From positions 4,398 to 68,397 of the forward strand of contig JBBAWG010000002.1 in NCBI GenBank assembly GCA_040397305.1: a stretch of DNA of 64,000 bases. The letters are read 5' to 3'. The DNA is from Verrucolacustris sp040397305. GTDB taxonomy: Bacteria > Verrucomicrobiota > Verrucomicrobiia > Methylacidiphilales > Verrucolacustridaceae. Position 1 is the first letter of the stretch; each line of letters begins with the position of its first letter. Positions 33,330-42,543 of the stretch are shown piece by piece. The translations under genes and the position numbers were made by a program. The notes under the pieces were generated by a model that saw only the letters and a list, made by a program, of their open reading frames with translations, did not search any database and had not been told where the DNA came from.

Positions 33330-35222
33330 TCAGCTCTTGGCGTAGACCTCCGCCCCTTTTCGGACAAACTCCTTCGACTTTTGCTCCATTCCGGCCCGCA
33401 GGGCCTCCTCCTCCCTCACTCCCTGCTCAGCCGCGTATTTCCGCACATCCTCCGTGATCTTCATGGAGCAGAACTGCGGTCCGCACATGGAACAGAAGTG
33501 GGCGCTCTTGGCCCCTTCTTGCGGCAGGGTTTCGTCGTGGAAGGCCCGCGCTGTCACCGGGTCGAGCCCCAGGTTGAACTGATCCCGCCAACGGAACTCA
33601 AACCGCGCCTTGGAAAGGGCGTTGTCCCGGTACTGCGCCGCCGGATGCCCCTTGGCCAAGTCGGCCGCATGGGCGGCGATCTTGTAGGCGATCACCCCGG
33701 CCTTCACGTCGTCCCGGTTGGGCAGCCCCAAATGTTCCTTCGGCGTGACATAGCAGAGCATCGCGCAGCCATACCAACCGATCATCGCTGCCCCGATCGC
33801 CGAGGTGATGTGATCATACCCAGGGGCAATGTCCGTCGTCAGCGGTCCCAAGGTGTAGAAGGGCGCTTCATGGCACCACTCCAGCTGCTTCTCCATGTTT
33901 TCCTGAATGAGGTGCATCGGCACGTGGCCGGGTCCCTCGTTCATGACCTGCACGCCACGCTCCCACGCTCGCTTCGTCAAATCGCCTTGGGCCTTGAGCT
34001 CCCCGAACTGGGCTTCGTCGTTGGCGTCGGCCAGCGAACCCGGCCGCAGGCCGTCCCCGATCGAAAAACTGATATCGTACGCCGCCATGATCTCGCAGAT
34101 CTCGTCCCAATGGGTCCACAGGAAGTTTTCCCGGTGATGCGCCAGACACCACTTGGCCATGATGGAGCCGCCGCGGCTGACGATCCCCGTCATTCTCCGC
34201 GCCGTCAGCGGAATGAAACGCAGCAGGACGCCGGCGTGGATCGTAAAGTAATCCACCCCCTGCTCGGCCTGCTCCATGAGCGTGTCGCGGAAGATTTCCC
34301 ACGTCAGCTCCTCCGCCTTGCCCCCCACCTTTTCCAACGCCTGATAGATCGGCACGGTGCCGATCGGCACCGGAGAGTTACGCAGGATCCACTCCCGCGT
34401 CCGATGGATGTTCTTCCCCGTCGAAAGGTCCATCACCGTGTCAGCGCCCCAACGGATCGACCATCGGAGCTTCTCCACCTCCTCCTCAATCGAGGAGGCC
34501 ACGGCACTGTTGCCGATGTTGGCATTGATCTTCACCAAAAAATTCCGCCCGATGATCATCGGCTCCAGTTCCGGATGGTTGATGTTGGCCGGAATGATCG
34601 CCCGTCCGCGCGCCACTTCCTCCCGGACAAATTCCGGGGTGATTTCCCGCGGAATCGCCGCCCCCCAGGCCTGGCCCGGATGCTGAAACCGCAACTGGTC
34701 CCGGGATCCTTGCGCTGTCATTTCCACCGACTCGCGGGCGGACTGGAGTTTCATGTTCTCGCGGATGGCGATAAACTCCATTTCCGGCGTGATGACCCCC
34801 TGGCGGGCATAATGCAGCTGGGAAACGGATCCTTGCTTGGCCCGACGCGGCTGCCTCCTTCCGCCGGGAAACTCCTCCTGACTGGTTCCCTGACCATTCC
34901 GCAAACCATTGTCCTCCGGACGGACTTTTCGCCCCTCGTAAGTCTCCGTATCCCCCCGCTCCTCAATCCACGCCGCTCGCACCGCCGGCAATCCGTGCCG
35001 TACATCGGCCGCAAAATCCGGATCCCCCCAAGGTCCGCTGGTATCGTAGACCCTCACCGGATCGTTGGCCTGCAGCCGCCCGTCCGGCATCCGCGTGGGT
35101 TGCAGTTCAATCTCGCGGAAAGGCACGCGGAGATCGGGACGCGAGCCGCCCACGTACACCCGCTTCATTCCCTCCATGGGATCCATTTCTTCCACCTTGG
35201 TGATATCTGTTTTCCCGCTCAT
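33330..35222 (-). CDS. thiC: Phosphomethylpyrimidine synthase
   Basis: Radical SAM enzyme that converts aminoimidazole ribotide to the HMP phosphate half of thiamine. The 630-residue protein includes the N-terminal ThiC-associated domain (to about residue 150), the TIM-barrel core (SIEEEVEKLRWSIRWGADTV, NEGPGHVPMHLIQENMEKQL) and the C-terminal [4Fe-4S] motif CSMCGPQFC (CX2CX4C). A TPP riboswitch precedes it. The start ATG 35222 follows GGAAGGAGG, which can pair with an upstream CCTTCCC. Confidence 0.98.
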   Translation of the reverse strand: MSGKTDITKVEEMDPMEGMKRVYVGGSRPDLRVPFREIELQPTRMPDGRLQANDPVRVYDTSGPWGDPDFAADVRHGLPAVRAAWIEERGDTETYEGRKVRPEDNGLRNGQGTSQEEFPGGRRQPRRAKQGSVSQLHYARQGVITPEMEFIAIRENMKLQSARESVEMTAQGSRDQLRFQHPGQAWGAAIPREITPEFVREEVARGRAIIPANINHPELEPMIIGRNFLVKINANIGNSAVASSIEEEVEKLRWSIRWGADTVMDLSTGKNIHRTREWILRNSPVPIGTVPIYQALEKVGGKAEELTWEIFRDTLMEQAEQGVDYFTIHAGVLLRFIPLTARRMTGIVSRGGSIMAKWCLAHHRENFLWTHWDEICEIMAAYDISFSIGDGLRPGSLADANDEAQFGELKAQGDLTKRAWERGVQVMNEGPGHVPMHLIQENMEKQLEWCHEAPFYTLGPLTTDIAPGYDHITSAIGAAMIGWYGCAMLCYVTPKEHLGLPNRDDVKAGVIAYKIAAHAADLAKGHPAAQYRDNALSKARFEFRWRDQFNLGLDPVTARAFHDETLPQEGAKSAHFCSMCGPQFCSMKITEDVRKYAAEQGVREEEALRAGMEQKSKEFVRKGAEVYAKS

Positions 35223-35274
35223 GCTGGCCTCCTTCCCGCCGCAAGATCATGGGAAGGGAAGAAAGGGTTTCGGC

Positions 35275-35367
35275 TCTCTCCCTCCGGCGGCATGATCCGC
35301 TTCAGGTTCTTAGGGTCTCAGGACCTTGGTTCCCGACTCTCAGCCCGGCCGTCCGGACTCCCCCGTG
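35275..35367 (-). promoter_or_regulatory. TPP riboswitch controlling thiC
   Basis: Read on the minus strand the segment contains the THI-box order: ACGGGGGAGTCC, then GGCTGAGAG, then GACCCTAAGAACCTGAAGC, then GGATCATGCCGCCGGAGGGA. These match the conserved pyrimidine- and pyrophosphate-binding cores of the thiamine pyrophosphate aptamer. Downstream, CCTTCCC (35257-35251) can pair with GGGAAGG (35237-35231) overlapping the thiC ribosome site, with a 13-base loop. This suggests translational control of thiC by TPP. Confidence 0.93.
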
Positions 35368-35411
35368 ATTACAAATCCTAAAATCCCGCTGGCCCGGGTC
35401 AACTCCGGGGA

Positions 35412-35678
35412 TTACTGCTCCTCCAAAACTCCCACGGGGACATATCCCCGCCGCCGATCCATGGTTTCCACCTCCGCATAATCCCCCATCACCCGTCGAA
35501 CGCTGACCCGATCCCCCCGGCGCAGCGTGGAGGAGGCCGGGGTGACCTGGTTCGGGCCCGCCTCCTTCAGCGGAACATCCGTGCGGATGATCGCCATCGA
35601 GGCATCCCGATTCCCCGTACCCGCACACCCCGCTAATCCAAAAGCCGCCACCACCAAGAAAAGAAATAGAGCTTTCAT
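35412..35678 (-). CDS. Small lipoprotein with bacterial SH3-like domain
   Basis: The 88-residue protein has a lipoprotein signal with lipobox LAGC (Cys18). The mature part (about 48-85: LRRGDRVSVRRVMGDYAEVE, then GYVPVGVL) looks like a bacterial SH3 domain, often used to bind peptidoglycan. It lies upstream of the thiC riboswitch on the same strand but is separated by it. Function unknown; an envelope role is likely. Confidence 0.75.
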   Translation of the reverse strand: MKALFLFLVVAAFGLAGCAGTGNRDASMAIIRTDVPLKEAGPNQVTPASSTLRRGDRVSVRRVMGDYAEVETMDRRRGYVPVGVLEEQ

Positions 35679-35731
35679 GGACGAAATCTATTCCCTGCGC
35701 CCCGACAACTCAACCTCCTTACTTTCTTCAG

Positions 35732-35755
35732 CTTAATCTTAATCTTAATCTTAAT
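35732..35755. repeat. Four tandem CTTAAT hexamers
   Basis: Four perfect copies of CTTAAT stand in register, 24 bases in total, immediately before the LipM-like gene (start codon 35762). No Shine-Dalgarno sequence remains between array and start codon. Related arrays of the same length occur at 38313, 51399, 54771, 63363 and 63413. Confidence 0.85.
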
Positions 35756-35761
35756 CTACCT

Positions 35762-36421
35762 ATGAGCGGTCGCCTCCTCCTCGACACCAAATCCTCGGCC
35801 GCCGCCAACATGGCGATCGACGAATCCCTGCTCCGTCAGGTGAAGGCCCCCGTCCTCCGAATGTATGGTTGGGACCTGCCCTGTGTCTCAATCGGCTACT
35901 TCCAGAAGGCCGCCGTGGTGCCGGACGGCACCCCTTTCGTCCGCCGCTATACCGGGGGCGGCCTGGTCGAACACAGCCGGGATTTAACTTACAGCTTGGT
36001 TCTGCCCGCCGATCATCCCCTTACTCTTGCGGGAACCCTGCCCTCTTATCAGTCCATCCATGCCGCCGTGGCCTCCGCCCTCCGGGCCGCCGGGGTGGAC
36101 TGCCAGCTCGCCACCGCCCAACCCCGCAAGGACCATGCCTCCTGTTTTTTGAAGCCGGTTCCCGCGGATGTTTTGGACCCGGCAGGAAACAAGCTGGCCG
36201 GCGCCGCCCAACGCCGGACCAAACAGGGATGTTTGCACCAAGGGAGCATCCTGCTTCCGGGGCCGATGCCGCCCCAACTCCCCAAATTACTACCCGAGCA
36301 TCTCACCCGGGCTCTCCAGAACTCCTGGAGCCCCTCCGAAAGATCCCGGGAAGAAGAGGAACTGGCGGAAAAACTTTTTCGTGACCGCTACTCCACCCCT
36401 GAATGGAACTACTCCCGCTGA
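35762..36421 (+). CDS. LipM/LplA-like lipoate or octanoyl transferase family protein
   Basis: The 219-residue protein has the biotin/lipoate ligase fold motifs RRYTGGGLVEHSRDLTYSLV and NKLAGAAQRRTKQGCLHQGS. The ASCFLKP cysteine sits where LipM octanoyltransferases carry their catalytic Cys. That favours transfer of an octanoyl group from ACP to lipoyl domains over ATP-dependent lipoate ligation. Only five bases separate the hexamer array from ATG 35762 and there is no clear ribosome site. It overlaps convergent DedA by 13 bases. No lipA is nearby. Confidence 0.78.
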   Translation: MSGRLLLDTKSSAAANMAIDESLLRQVKAPVLRMYGWDLPCVSIGYFQKAAVVPDGTPFVRRYTGGGLVEHSRDLTYSLVLPADHPLTLAGTLPSYQSIHAAVASALRAAGVDCQLATAQPRKDHASCFLKPVPADVLDPAGNKLAGAAQRRTKQGCLHQGSILLPGPMPPQLPKLLPEHLTRALQNSWSPSERSREEEELAEKLFRDRYSTPEWNYSR

Positions 36422-37035
36422 CTTGGTTTCTTCTTCCCCGCTCCCCAGATCAACAGCGCAATCACCACCAACACAAAACCAATTAAGATCAAACTCCCCC
36501 GCTCCACCCAGGCCTCCGCCGCCTTTTGGGCGGCCGGGGTCTGGGCAAATTTTTCACCCGCCAGCGCGCTGAGCCAGATCCAGAAGGGCGCATAGACCAT
36601 CGCCCCAAGGGCGTTGAGCCCCAAAAATTTCCGGATCGGCATCTGGTGACGACCGGCAAAAAAGAAAACCCCGAACCGCACCGCCGGGATAAACCGCCCC
36701 AGGAACACCGTTTTGGCCCCGTGTTTTTCGTACAAGTGCTCAATCCGATGCTGACGCTTTTCGGAAAACACCCAGGAACCCAGCCGGGTGCTGAGAAACC
36801 ACTTTCCTCCCCGCCGGCCCAAAAAATACACCCACATATCCCCGGCCAGAATCCCCGCCAGACAGGCGATCACCGCGAGGTGATATTGGGAGTTTCCCCA
36901 GCCGACGGAAAGGCCGCTGGCCACCAAAAGCGGCTCCTCCGGGATCGGCACCCCCATCGCGGAAACGAAAAGGATGCCGAACATGGCGAAATAGCGGTAC
37001 TCCGCAACCGCTTGGATGAGGAAGTTGATGTCCAT
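36409..37035 (-). CDS. DedA family membrane protein
   Basis: The 208-residue inner-membrane protein has the DedA/SNARE-associated domain: SAMGVPIPEEPLLVASGL near the N-terminus, GDMWVYFLGRRGGKW, and FLGRFIPAVRFGVFFFAGR with the conserved FxGRFxPxxR. Members are thought to act as flippases or transporters of undecaprenyl or other polyprenyl phosphate and phospholipid. The substrate is not evident here. It diverges from the sulfotransferase. Confidence 0.9.
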   Translation of the reverse strand: MDINFLIQAVAEYRYFAMFGILFVSAMGVPIPEEPLLVASGLSVGWGNSQYHLAVIACLAGILAGDMWVYFLGRRGGKWFLSTRLGSWVFSEKRQHRIEHLYEKHGAKTVFLGRFIPAVRFGVFFFAGRHQMPIRKFLGLNALGAMVYAPFWIWLSALAGEKFAQTPAAQKAAEAWVERGSLILIGFVLVVIALLIWGAGKKKPSQRE

Positions 37036-37109
37036 ACAAAGGCCTCTGGCTAGGGGTGGTTTGCATTGTCCGCCCCCCTTTTTCCACTAGAAAAACTCTT
37101 CCCGCCGCC

Positions 37110-38252
37110 ATGTATCTGAATATCGGCCTAGCTTCCAAAGCGCTCTTTCACTCCTACCTCGGTGAGCCGTTTCGGCCCCGTCGGTGGCTGATCGTGAGCT
37201 TTTTTATCCTTTTGCTCTCCTCTTTCTGGGTCGTCGTGGCGGTTGGTCGGTTCCTCGACCATGTTTTCTTCCCTGCCTTCCGCCGCCAGGAGATTCGCCG
37301 CCCGGTCTTTATCATCGCCCCGCCCCGAAGTGGGACCACGTTTCTCCAAAAGCTCCTCGCCCAGGACCGGGAGGCCTTTGCCCCCGTGCTGATGTATCAG
37401 ACGATTTTCCCCAGCATCTTCCTGCAGAAGATCATCCTCGGCATCGCCTCCCTCGGCCGAAACCAGGACAGCTTCCTGGGGCTGGTGGTGACCTGGTTCG
37501 AGCGCCGGTTCTTCGGTGGTTGGGACAACATGCACAAAATGCGCCTCGCCCAACCGGAAGAGGATGATGGCTTTTTTGTTTACACCTTCGTCACGGAAGC
37601 CATTTACCTCCTGTTTCCCTATGTCCGTCTTCTCTGGGGCGCTGGCTTTGCGGACGATCTCCCCCCCGCCCAGCGCCGGCGCGTGATGCACTACTACCGC
37701 TCCTGTCTCCAGCGGCACCTATATCTCCACGGAAAAAACAAGATTCTGCTCTCCAAAGCCACCCAGCTTTCCGGGTCCGTGAACTGCCTCCGGGAAGAAT
37801 TCCCCGATGCGCGTGTCATCACCATTCTCCGCAACCCCGCCGAATCCATCGCCTCACATGTCAGCGTCTTTTACCCCGTCTGGCAGTGGGTGGAACCCTC
37901 CCTCCCAAAAAAAAGCCAGGCCTCGCTGGAGTACGCCGAGTTGGCCGCCGCCTGGTTCCGGCATTTAGAGGAGAAGGACAGCCGCGCCGAACGCTTCCGC
38001 TACATGAGGATTTTCTACCGTGATCTGGTAGCCCGGCCATCCGAGACGGTTCGCTCCATCTATCGCCACTTCCGGATTCCGCTGACTGCACGGGCCTCTG
38101 CCAGAATTGCCCGGGCCGGGAAAAAGTCCCTCGGCTTCAAAAGTAACCACAAATATTCTCTGCGTGAGTTTGGTCTCTCTGCCGACTGGCTCCGCCATGA
38201 GCTGGGTCCGATGATGAAAAGGTACGGATTTACGATCTCCCCCCGGCGCTGA
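37110..38252 (+). CDS. Membrane-anchored sulfotransferase family protein
   Basis: The 380-residue protein has one N-terminal membrane helix (about 26-46) followed by the PAPS-binding P-loop-like PPRSGTTFLQKLL (71-83) and a later RNPAESIASHVSVFYPVW segment carrying the 3'-phosphate contacts. Such proteins sulfate carbohydrates, lipids or proteins using PAPS. The target is unknown. I prefer ATG 37110 over an upstream in-frame ATG (37056), because the family starts near here. A hairpin follows the stop. Confidence 0.8.
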   Translation: MYLNIGLASKALFHSYLGEPFRPRRWLIVSFFILLLSSFWVVVAVGRFLDHVFFPAFRRQEIRRPVFIIAPPRSGTTFLQKLLAQDREAFAPVLMYQTIFPSIFLQKIILGIASLGRNQDSFLGLVVTWFERRFFGGWDNMHKMRLAQPEEDDGFFVYTFVTEAIYLLFPYVRLLWGAGFADDLPPAQRRRVMHYYRSCLQRHLYLHGKNKILLSKATQLSGSVNCLREEFPDARVITILRNPAESIASHVSVFYPVWQWVEPSLPKKSQASLEYAELAAAWFRHLEEKDSRAERFRYMRIFYRDLVARPSETVRSIYRHFRIPLTARASARIARAGKKSLGFKSNHKYSLREFGLSADWLRHELGPMMKRYGFTISPRR

Positions 38253-38255
38253 TGG

Positions 38256-38274
38256 GCGCCAACTTACTTGGCGC
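38256..38274 (+). terminator. Hairpin after the sulfotransferase gene
   Basis: Perfect 7-bp stem GCGCCAA/TTGGCGC with a 5-base loop, three bases after the stop codon, then ACCTTTGG. The weak T-tract makes termination plausible but not certain. Confidence 0.45.
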
Positions 38275-38312
38275 ACCTTTGGTTACACTATGCCGGACTG
38301 TTGGAGAGTCCC

Positions 38313-38336
38313 GTAAACCTAAAAGTAACCGTAAAC
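38313..38336. repeat. Hexamer array, GTAAAC type, four units
   Basis: Four hexamers in register (GTAAAC, CTAAAA, GTAACC, GTAAAC), 24 bases, between the sulfotransferase and convergent nadE, preceded by a palindromic hairpin as at 54737-54794. Confidence 0.7.
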
Positions 38337-38348
38337 GATCCAGAGGGC

Positions 38349-39989
38349 CTAGGCTGTCCTCGGATCAAACCTCTGCGCAATCGGCATTCTTCTTCCTACC
38401 CCAAAGGCCTTGGTCGTGACTTTTAATCCCGGCGCCGCCTGACGCCGCTTGTATTCCGAAAGGTCGATCTTTCGCACGATTTCCTGCGCCGTCTTTTTTG
38501 CGATTCCTTTTTTGGCCATGGCCTGAATCGATCCGTCGTTCACCACATAGCTTTCCAAAATCCGGTCGAGCTCCGCGTAGGGCGGCAGGCTGTCCTGATC
38601 TTTCTGGCCCGGGCGCAGCTCCGCGCTGGGCGCCTTCACGATGGAGGATTTTGGAATGATCTCCCATTCCCGGTTCAGCCAGCGGGCGATCCGGTAGACC
38701 ATGGTCTTCGGCACATCCGCGATCACCGCCAAGGCCCCACACATGTCCCCATACAGGGTGCAGTAGCCGACCGCCAACTCGCTCTTGTTACCGGTGGTCA
38801 GGAGAAGCCGACCGGAATCGTTCGAAATCGCCATCAGGATCACTCCGCGCAGACGGGACTGCAGGTTTTCTTCCGTCAGTCCCCCGCTCCGACCCGCCCG
38901 CGCCGGGGCGATCGAAGCCAGCATCGATTGAAAGGAGTTCTCAATCGGAATTTTGAGGTACCGGATCTTCAGCCGTTGGGCCAGGGCTTCCGCGTCCTTC
39001 ACGCTGCCCGCGCTCGAAAACCGGCTCGGCATCGCCACCCCCAGCACCCGATCCGGCCCCACCGCCTCGGCTGCGATCACCGCGGTCAAGGCGCTGTCGA
39101 TCCCGCCGCTCAGACCCAGCACCACTTCGCCAAAGCCGCACTTCTGCAAATAGTCCCGCGTGCCCAAAACCAAAGCGCGGTACACCTGCTCCTCCGGAGG
39201 GGCCCATTTTGGATGGGTCTCACCCCGCTCCAGATCCACCACCCAGGACTGCTCGGCAAAAGCCATCCCCTGGGCAATCACCCCTCCCTTTTTCCCCACC
39301 ACCAGACTTTGGCCATCAAACACCAGCTCGTCGTTCCCGCCGACCGCGTTGACCTGCACCACCGGAATCCTCGTCCGAACCGCCACTTCCCGCAGAAGAC
39401 GGTAACGGGTCTTCTCCTTGTCGAGGCTCCACGGCGAAGCCGAGAGATTCACCAAAAGGTCGACCCTTTTTTGGGTTAACTCCCGCACCGGATCCCGCCG
39501 GTACCTCCGCACCGGCCAAACATCCTCATCGTTCCAGATGTCCTCACAGATTGTGACCCCCACATTAGTTTTCCCAAGACGGACCGGCTGGGAAGCGCCG
39601 CCGGGCTCGAAATATCTGTCCTCATCAAACACATCATAAGTCGGCAGCAGCGCTTTTCTCGCCACCACCCTCACCTTTTTCTGCTGCAGCAGAAAGGCGG
39701 AGTTATGGAGGGGCCGGCCGTCCTTGCCTTTGAACTTCTCGATCCCGCCAAGCAAAAGCGGAACTTTTCCAATTTTAGCCGCCAACCCTTTTAAGGCCTG
39801 CTCATGCGCCGCCACAAAATCCTGCCGGTGGACCAGATCCCGGGGCGGATAGCCGCATAAACCTAGCTCCGGAGCGACCGCCAAATCCGCCCCCTCCCGC
39901 ACAACCTTTTCATACCCCTTCAAAATCTTCGCGGAATTGCCGGGAAAGTCGCCCACCGTCAGGTTGACCTGAAGGATTCCGATTTTCAT
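38349..39989 (-). CDS. nadE: NAD+ synthase, glutamine-dependent
   Basis: Amidates nicotinate adenine dinucleotide with ammonia channelled from glutamine. The 546-residue protein is a fusion of an N-terminal nitrilase-type glutaminase, with triad Glu41 (VAPELGLCGYP), Lys112 (RKALLPTY) and Cys148 (TICEDIWND), and a C-terminal synthetase with the P-loop LSGGIDSALTAVI. LTTGNKSELAVGYCTLYGDMCG is also diagnostic. Its promoter region overlaps that of divergent hpnH. Confidence 0.97.
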   Translation of the reverse strand: MKIGILQVNLTVGDFPGNSAKILKGYEKVVREGADLAVAPELGLCGYPPRDLVHRQDFVAAHEQALKGLAAKIGKVPLLLGGIEKFKGKDGRPLHNSAFLLQQKKVRVVARKALLPTYDVFDEDRYFEPGGASQPVRLGKTNVGVTICEDIWNDEDVWPVRRYRRDPVRELTQKRVDLLVNLSASPWSLDKEKTRYRLLREVAVRTRIPVVQVNAVGGNDELVFDGQSLVVGKKGGVIAQGMAFAEQSWVVDLERGETHPKWAPPEEQVYRALVLGTRDYLQKCGFGEVVLGLSGGIDSALTAVIAAEAVGPDRVLGVAMPSRFSSAGSVKDAEALAQRLKIRYLKIPIENSFQSMLASIAPARAGRSGGLTEENLQSRLRGVILMAISNDSGRLLLTTGNKSELAVGYCTLYGDMCGALAVIADVPKTMVYRIARWLNREWEIIPKSSIVKAPSAELRPGQKDQDSLPPYAELDRILESYVVNDGSIQAMAKKGIAKKTAQEIVRKIDLSEYKRRQAAPGLKVTTKAFGVGRRMPIAQRFDPRTA

Positions 39990-40041
39990 AAACCTCTCCC
40001 TTCAAACACTTTGACGATTTTGAGGGGTTTACCGGGTTCCG

Positions 40042-40069
40042 TTGACATATCCGTCAGGATTTGTAGCCT
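40042..40069 (+). promoter_or_regulatory. Promoter candidate for hpnH
   Basis: TTGACA at 40042-40047 with TAGCCT sixteen bases on (40064-40069), 13 bases before the hpnH start. Only three -10 positions match, and the leader would be short. Confidence 0.35.
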
Positions 40070-40082
40070 TTCGGCTTCCTTT

Positions 40083-41099
<1,017 letters not shown>

Positions 41100-41120
41100 A
41101 CCCCTCTTTTTTCCACCTCC

Positions 41121-41519
41121 ATGCCCCAGGCCGACAAGCATGCCCTGCCCTCACATAAGCCGGGCTCCATTGAAGGCACCACGCACGATTGCCGGGATGC
41201 CGCCTCCCGCCGGGAGGCTCTCCAGACCGCCTTCGACTACCGGGGAGACGTGACGTTGGATTTGCAGGACGGCTCCCAACTGGTCGGCTTTGTCTATCTC
41301 TACAACGAGGCCGGCGACCTGGTGCACCTGTTTGTCCCGCAAGGAAAAGACTCCGTCCCCCAAACCGTTCCCGCCAGCCGCGTCTCCCGCGTTCGGTTCA
41401 CCGGGGAAGATACTGCTTTCGGGAAGTCCTGGGACGATTGGACCACGAAGGCCGAAAAGGAACGGAAAAAAGAAGCCGAACGCCTCGCCAAAGAGGCCGT
41501 CGAACGCGGCGAGCTTTGA
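41121..41519 (+). CDS. Small conserved-looking protein of unknown function
   Basis: The 132-residue soluble protein has a beta-rich middle (about 39-94: FDYRGDVTLDLQDGSQLVGF, VYLYNEAGDLVHLFV) and a charged C-terminal helix (about 104-130). The beta-rich part with a DGSQLVGFVY strand could be an SH3-like or Sm-like barrel; this is inference from pattern only. It starts 22 bases after hpnH and overlaps or abuts the next small gene, so all three may be co-transcribed. Confidence 0.6.
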   Translation: MPQADKHALPSHKPGSIEGTTHDCRDAASRREALQTAFDYRGDVTLDLQDGSQLVGFVYLYNEAGDLVHLFVPQGKDSVPQTVPASRVSRVRFTGEDTAFGKSWDDWTTKAEKERKKEAERLAKEAVERGEL

Positions 41520-41530
41520 TCGGGGCGCCT

Positions 41531-41794
41531 GTGCGCCGCGACATCGAGTGGACGGAAAAACTGGGCGACGATCAGCCGCCTGTCATCTACCGCGTCTCCC
41601 TTTTCGCTGGTAAAGTTGCCTGGCAGCGCAAATCGAAGGGGGCCGACGAGTGGGAGACGCCAAAAATCCTCCCGGAATCCGCTTGGAACTCGCTGCTGGA
41701 GGAAATGGAAAAGCGGTATCATCGCCGCCGCGCCCGCCATGAAGACCTCCTCCTCGTCCGCTCCGTCGCCGCTCGCTCTCCTAAACTTCCCTGA
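41531..41794 (+). CDS. Small basic protein of unknown function
   Basis: An 87-residue frame from GTG 41531 (or TTG 41516, which overlaps the upstream stop as TTGA). It begins VRRDIEWTEKLGDDQPPVIY, and its C-terminal half is rich in Arg (KRYHRRRARHEDLLLV). No domain recognised. The coupling to the upstream gene and good codon bias support it as real. Confidence 0.55.
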   Translation: MRRDIEWTEKLGDDQPPVIYRVSLFAGKVAWQRKSKGADEWETPKILPESAWNSLLEEMEKRYHRRRARHEDLLLVRSVAARSPKLP

Positions 41795-41800
41795 CGTTTC

Positions 41801-41880
41801 GCAAACGTAACCGACACCCCGATCGGTCTTTACCCCTCCTGCCTCCCACCTTCCACCTCCCGCCAATCCTCCCTTGCCCT
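41801..41880. repeat. Intergenic mosaic: hexamers then pyrimidine tract
   Basis: Two degenerate hexamers (GCAAAC, GTAACC; 41801-41812) are followed by a pyrimidine tract with TTCCACC and CTCCC units (41832-41880), in the same order seen before carB. The rplU start follows at 41912. Confidence 0.45.
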
Positions 41881-41911
41881 TTCGTGGCTTTTACCTTATC
41901 CTTTCCAACTT

Positions 41912-42235
41912 ATGCCAACCCTCGCCGTCATCCGGACAGGTGGAAAACAGTACAAGGTTCGCGAAGGCGATACCCTTGAAGTGGAACGCCTTGCGGGCGA
42001 ACCCGGTTCCTCCACTGAGATCTCCGATGTCCTGCTGATCGCCCAAGACACCAAGGTTCAGGTCGGCAAGCCCGTGGTTTCCGGAGCCAAAGTTGTGGCC
42101 GAGGTCCTGGCCCATGACCGCGCCCCCAAGGTGATCGCCTATAAATATCGTCGCCGGGAAGGGTATCACCGCACCGTCGGCCATCGTCAGTCCCGCACCC
42201 GCATCAAGATTAAGGCCATCCAGGGTGGCCGCTAA
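41912..42235 (+). CDS. rplU: 50S ribosomal protein bL21
   Basis: The 107-residue protein is typical bL21: AVIRTGGKQYKVREGDTLEV, then GAKVVAEVLAHDRAPKVIAY, KYRRREGYHRTVGHRQ, ending in IKIKAI. It starts the rplU-rpmA pair; rpmA follows after 14 bases. Confidence 0.98.
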   Translation: MPTLAVIRTGGKQYKVREGDTLEVERLAGEPGSSTEISDVLLIAQDTKVQVGKPVVSGAKVVAEVLAHDRAPKVIAYKYRRREGYHRTVGHRQSRTRIKIKAIQGGR

Positions 42236-42249
42236 ACAAGGAGTCCGTC

Positions 42250-42510
42250 ATGGCACATAAAAAAGGTCAGGGATCGACACGAAACGGCCGCGACAGCCAC
42301 AGCCAGCGTCTCGGCGTGAAACGGTACGGCGGACAGCTCGTGCTCGCCGGCTCCATCCTCATCCGCCAGCGCGGCACCAAGTTCCACGCCGGCAACAACG
42401 TCGGCATGGGACGGGACCACACCCTCTTTGCCCTCTCCGATGGCCATGTCCGCTTTGATCGCGGTAACCGGCGCATCCACATCGATCCCTCGGCCGCCGC
42501 GGCCGCCTAA
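42250..42510 (+). CDS. rpmA: 50S ribosomal protein bL27
   Basis: The 86-residue protein starts MAHKKGQGSTRNGRDSHSQR, as in bL27, and includes GSILIRQRGTKFHAGNNVGM and GRDHTLFAL. It is normally followed by obgE, but here the next gene (33 bases on) is a uvrA-like gene, a less usual arrangement. Confidence 0.98.
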   Translation: MAHKKGQGSTRNGRDSHSQRLGVKRYGGQLVLAGSILIRQRGTKFHAGNNVGMGRDHTLFALSDGHVRFDRGNRRIHIDPSAAAAA

Positions 42511-42543
42511 ACTCGGCTCCGCGCGGTATCGTCCGCGCTTCCC

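Noticed and set aside
33381..35381. 666-codon open frame on + opposite thiC
   Set aside because: Runs antisense to thiC, whose motifs are clear; composition is rich in His/Arg/Pro as expected for a shadow of a high-GC gene. No domain.
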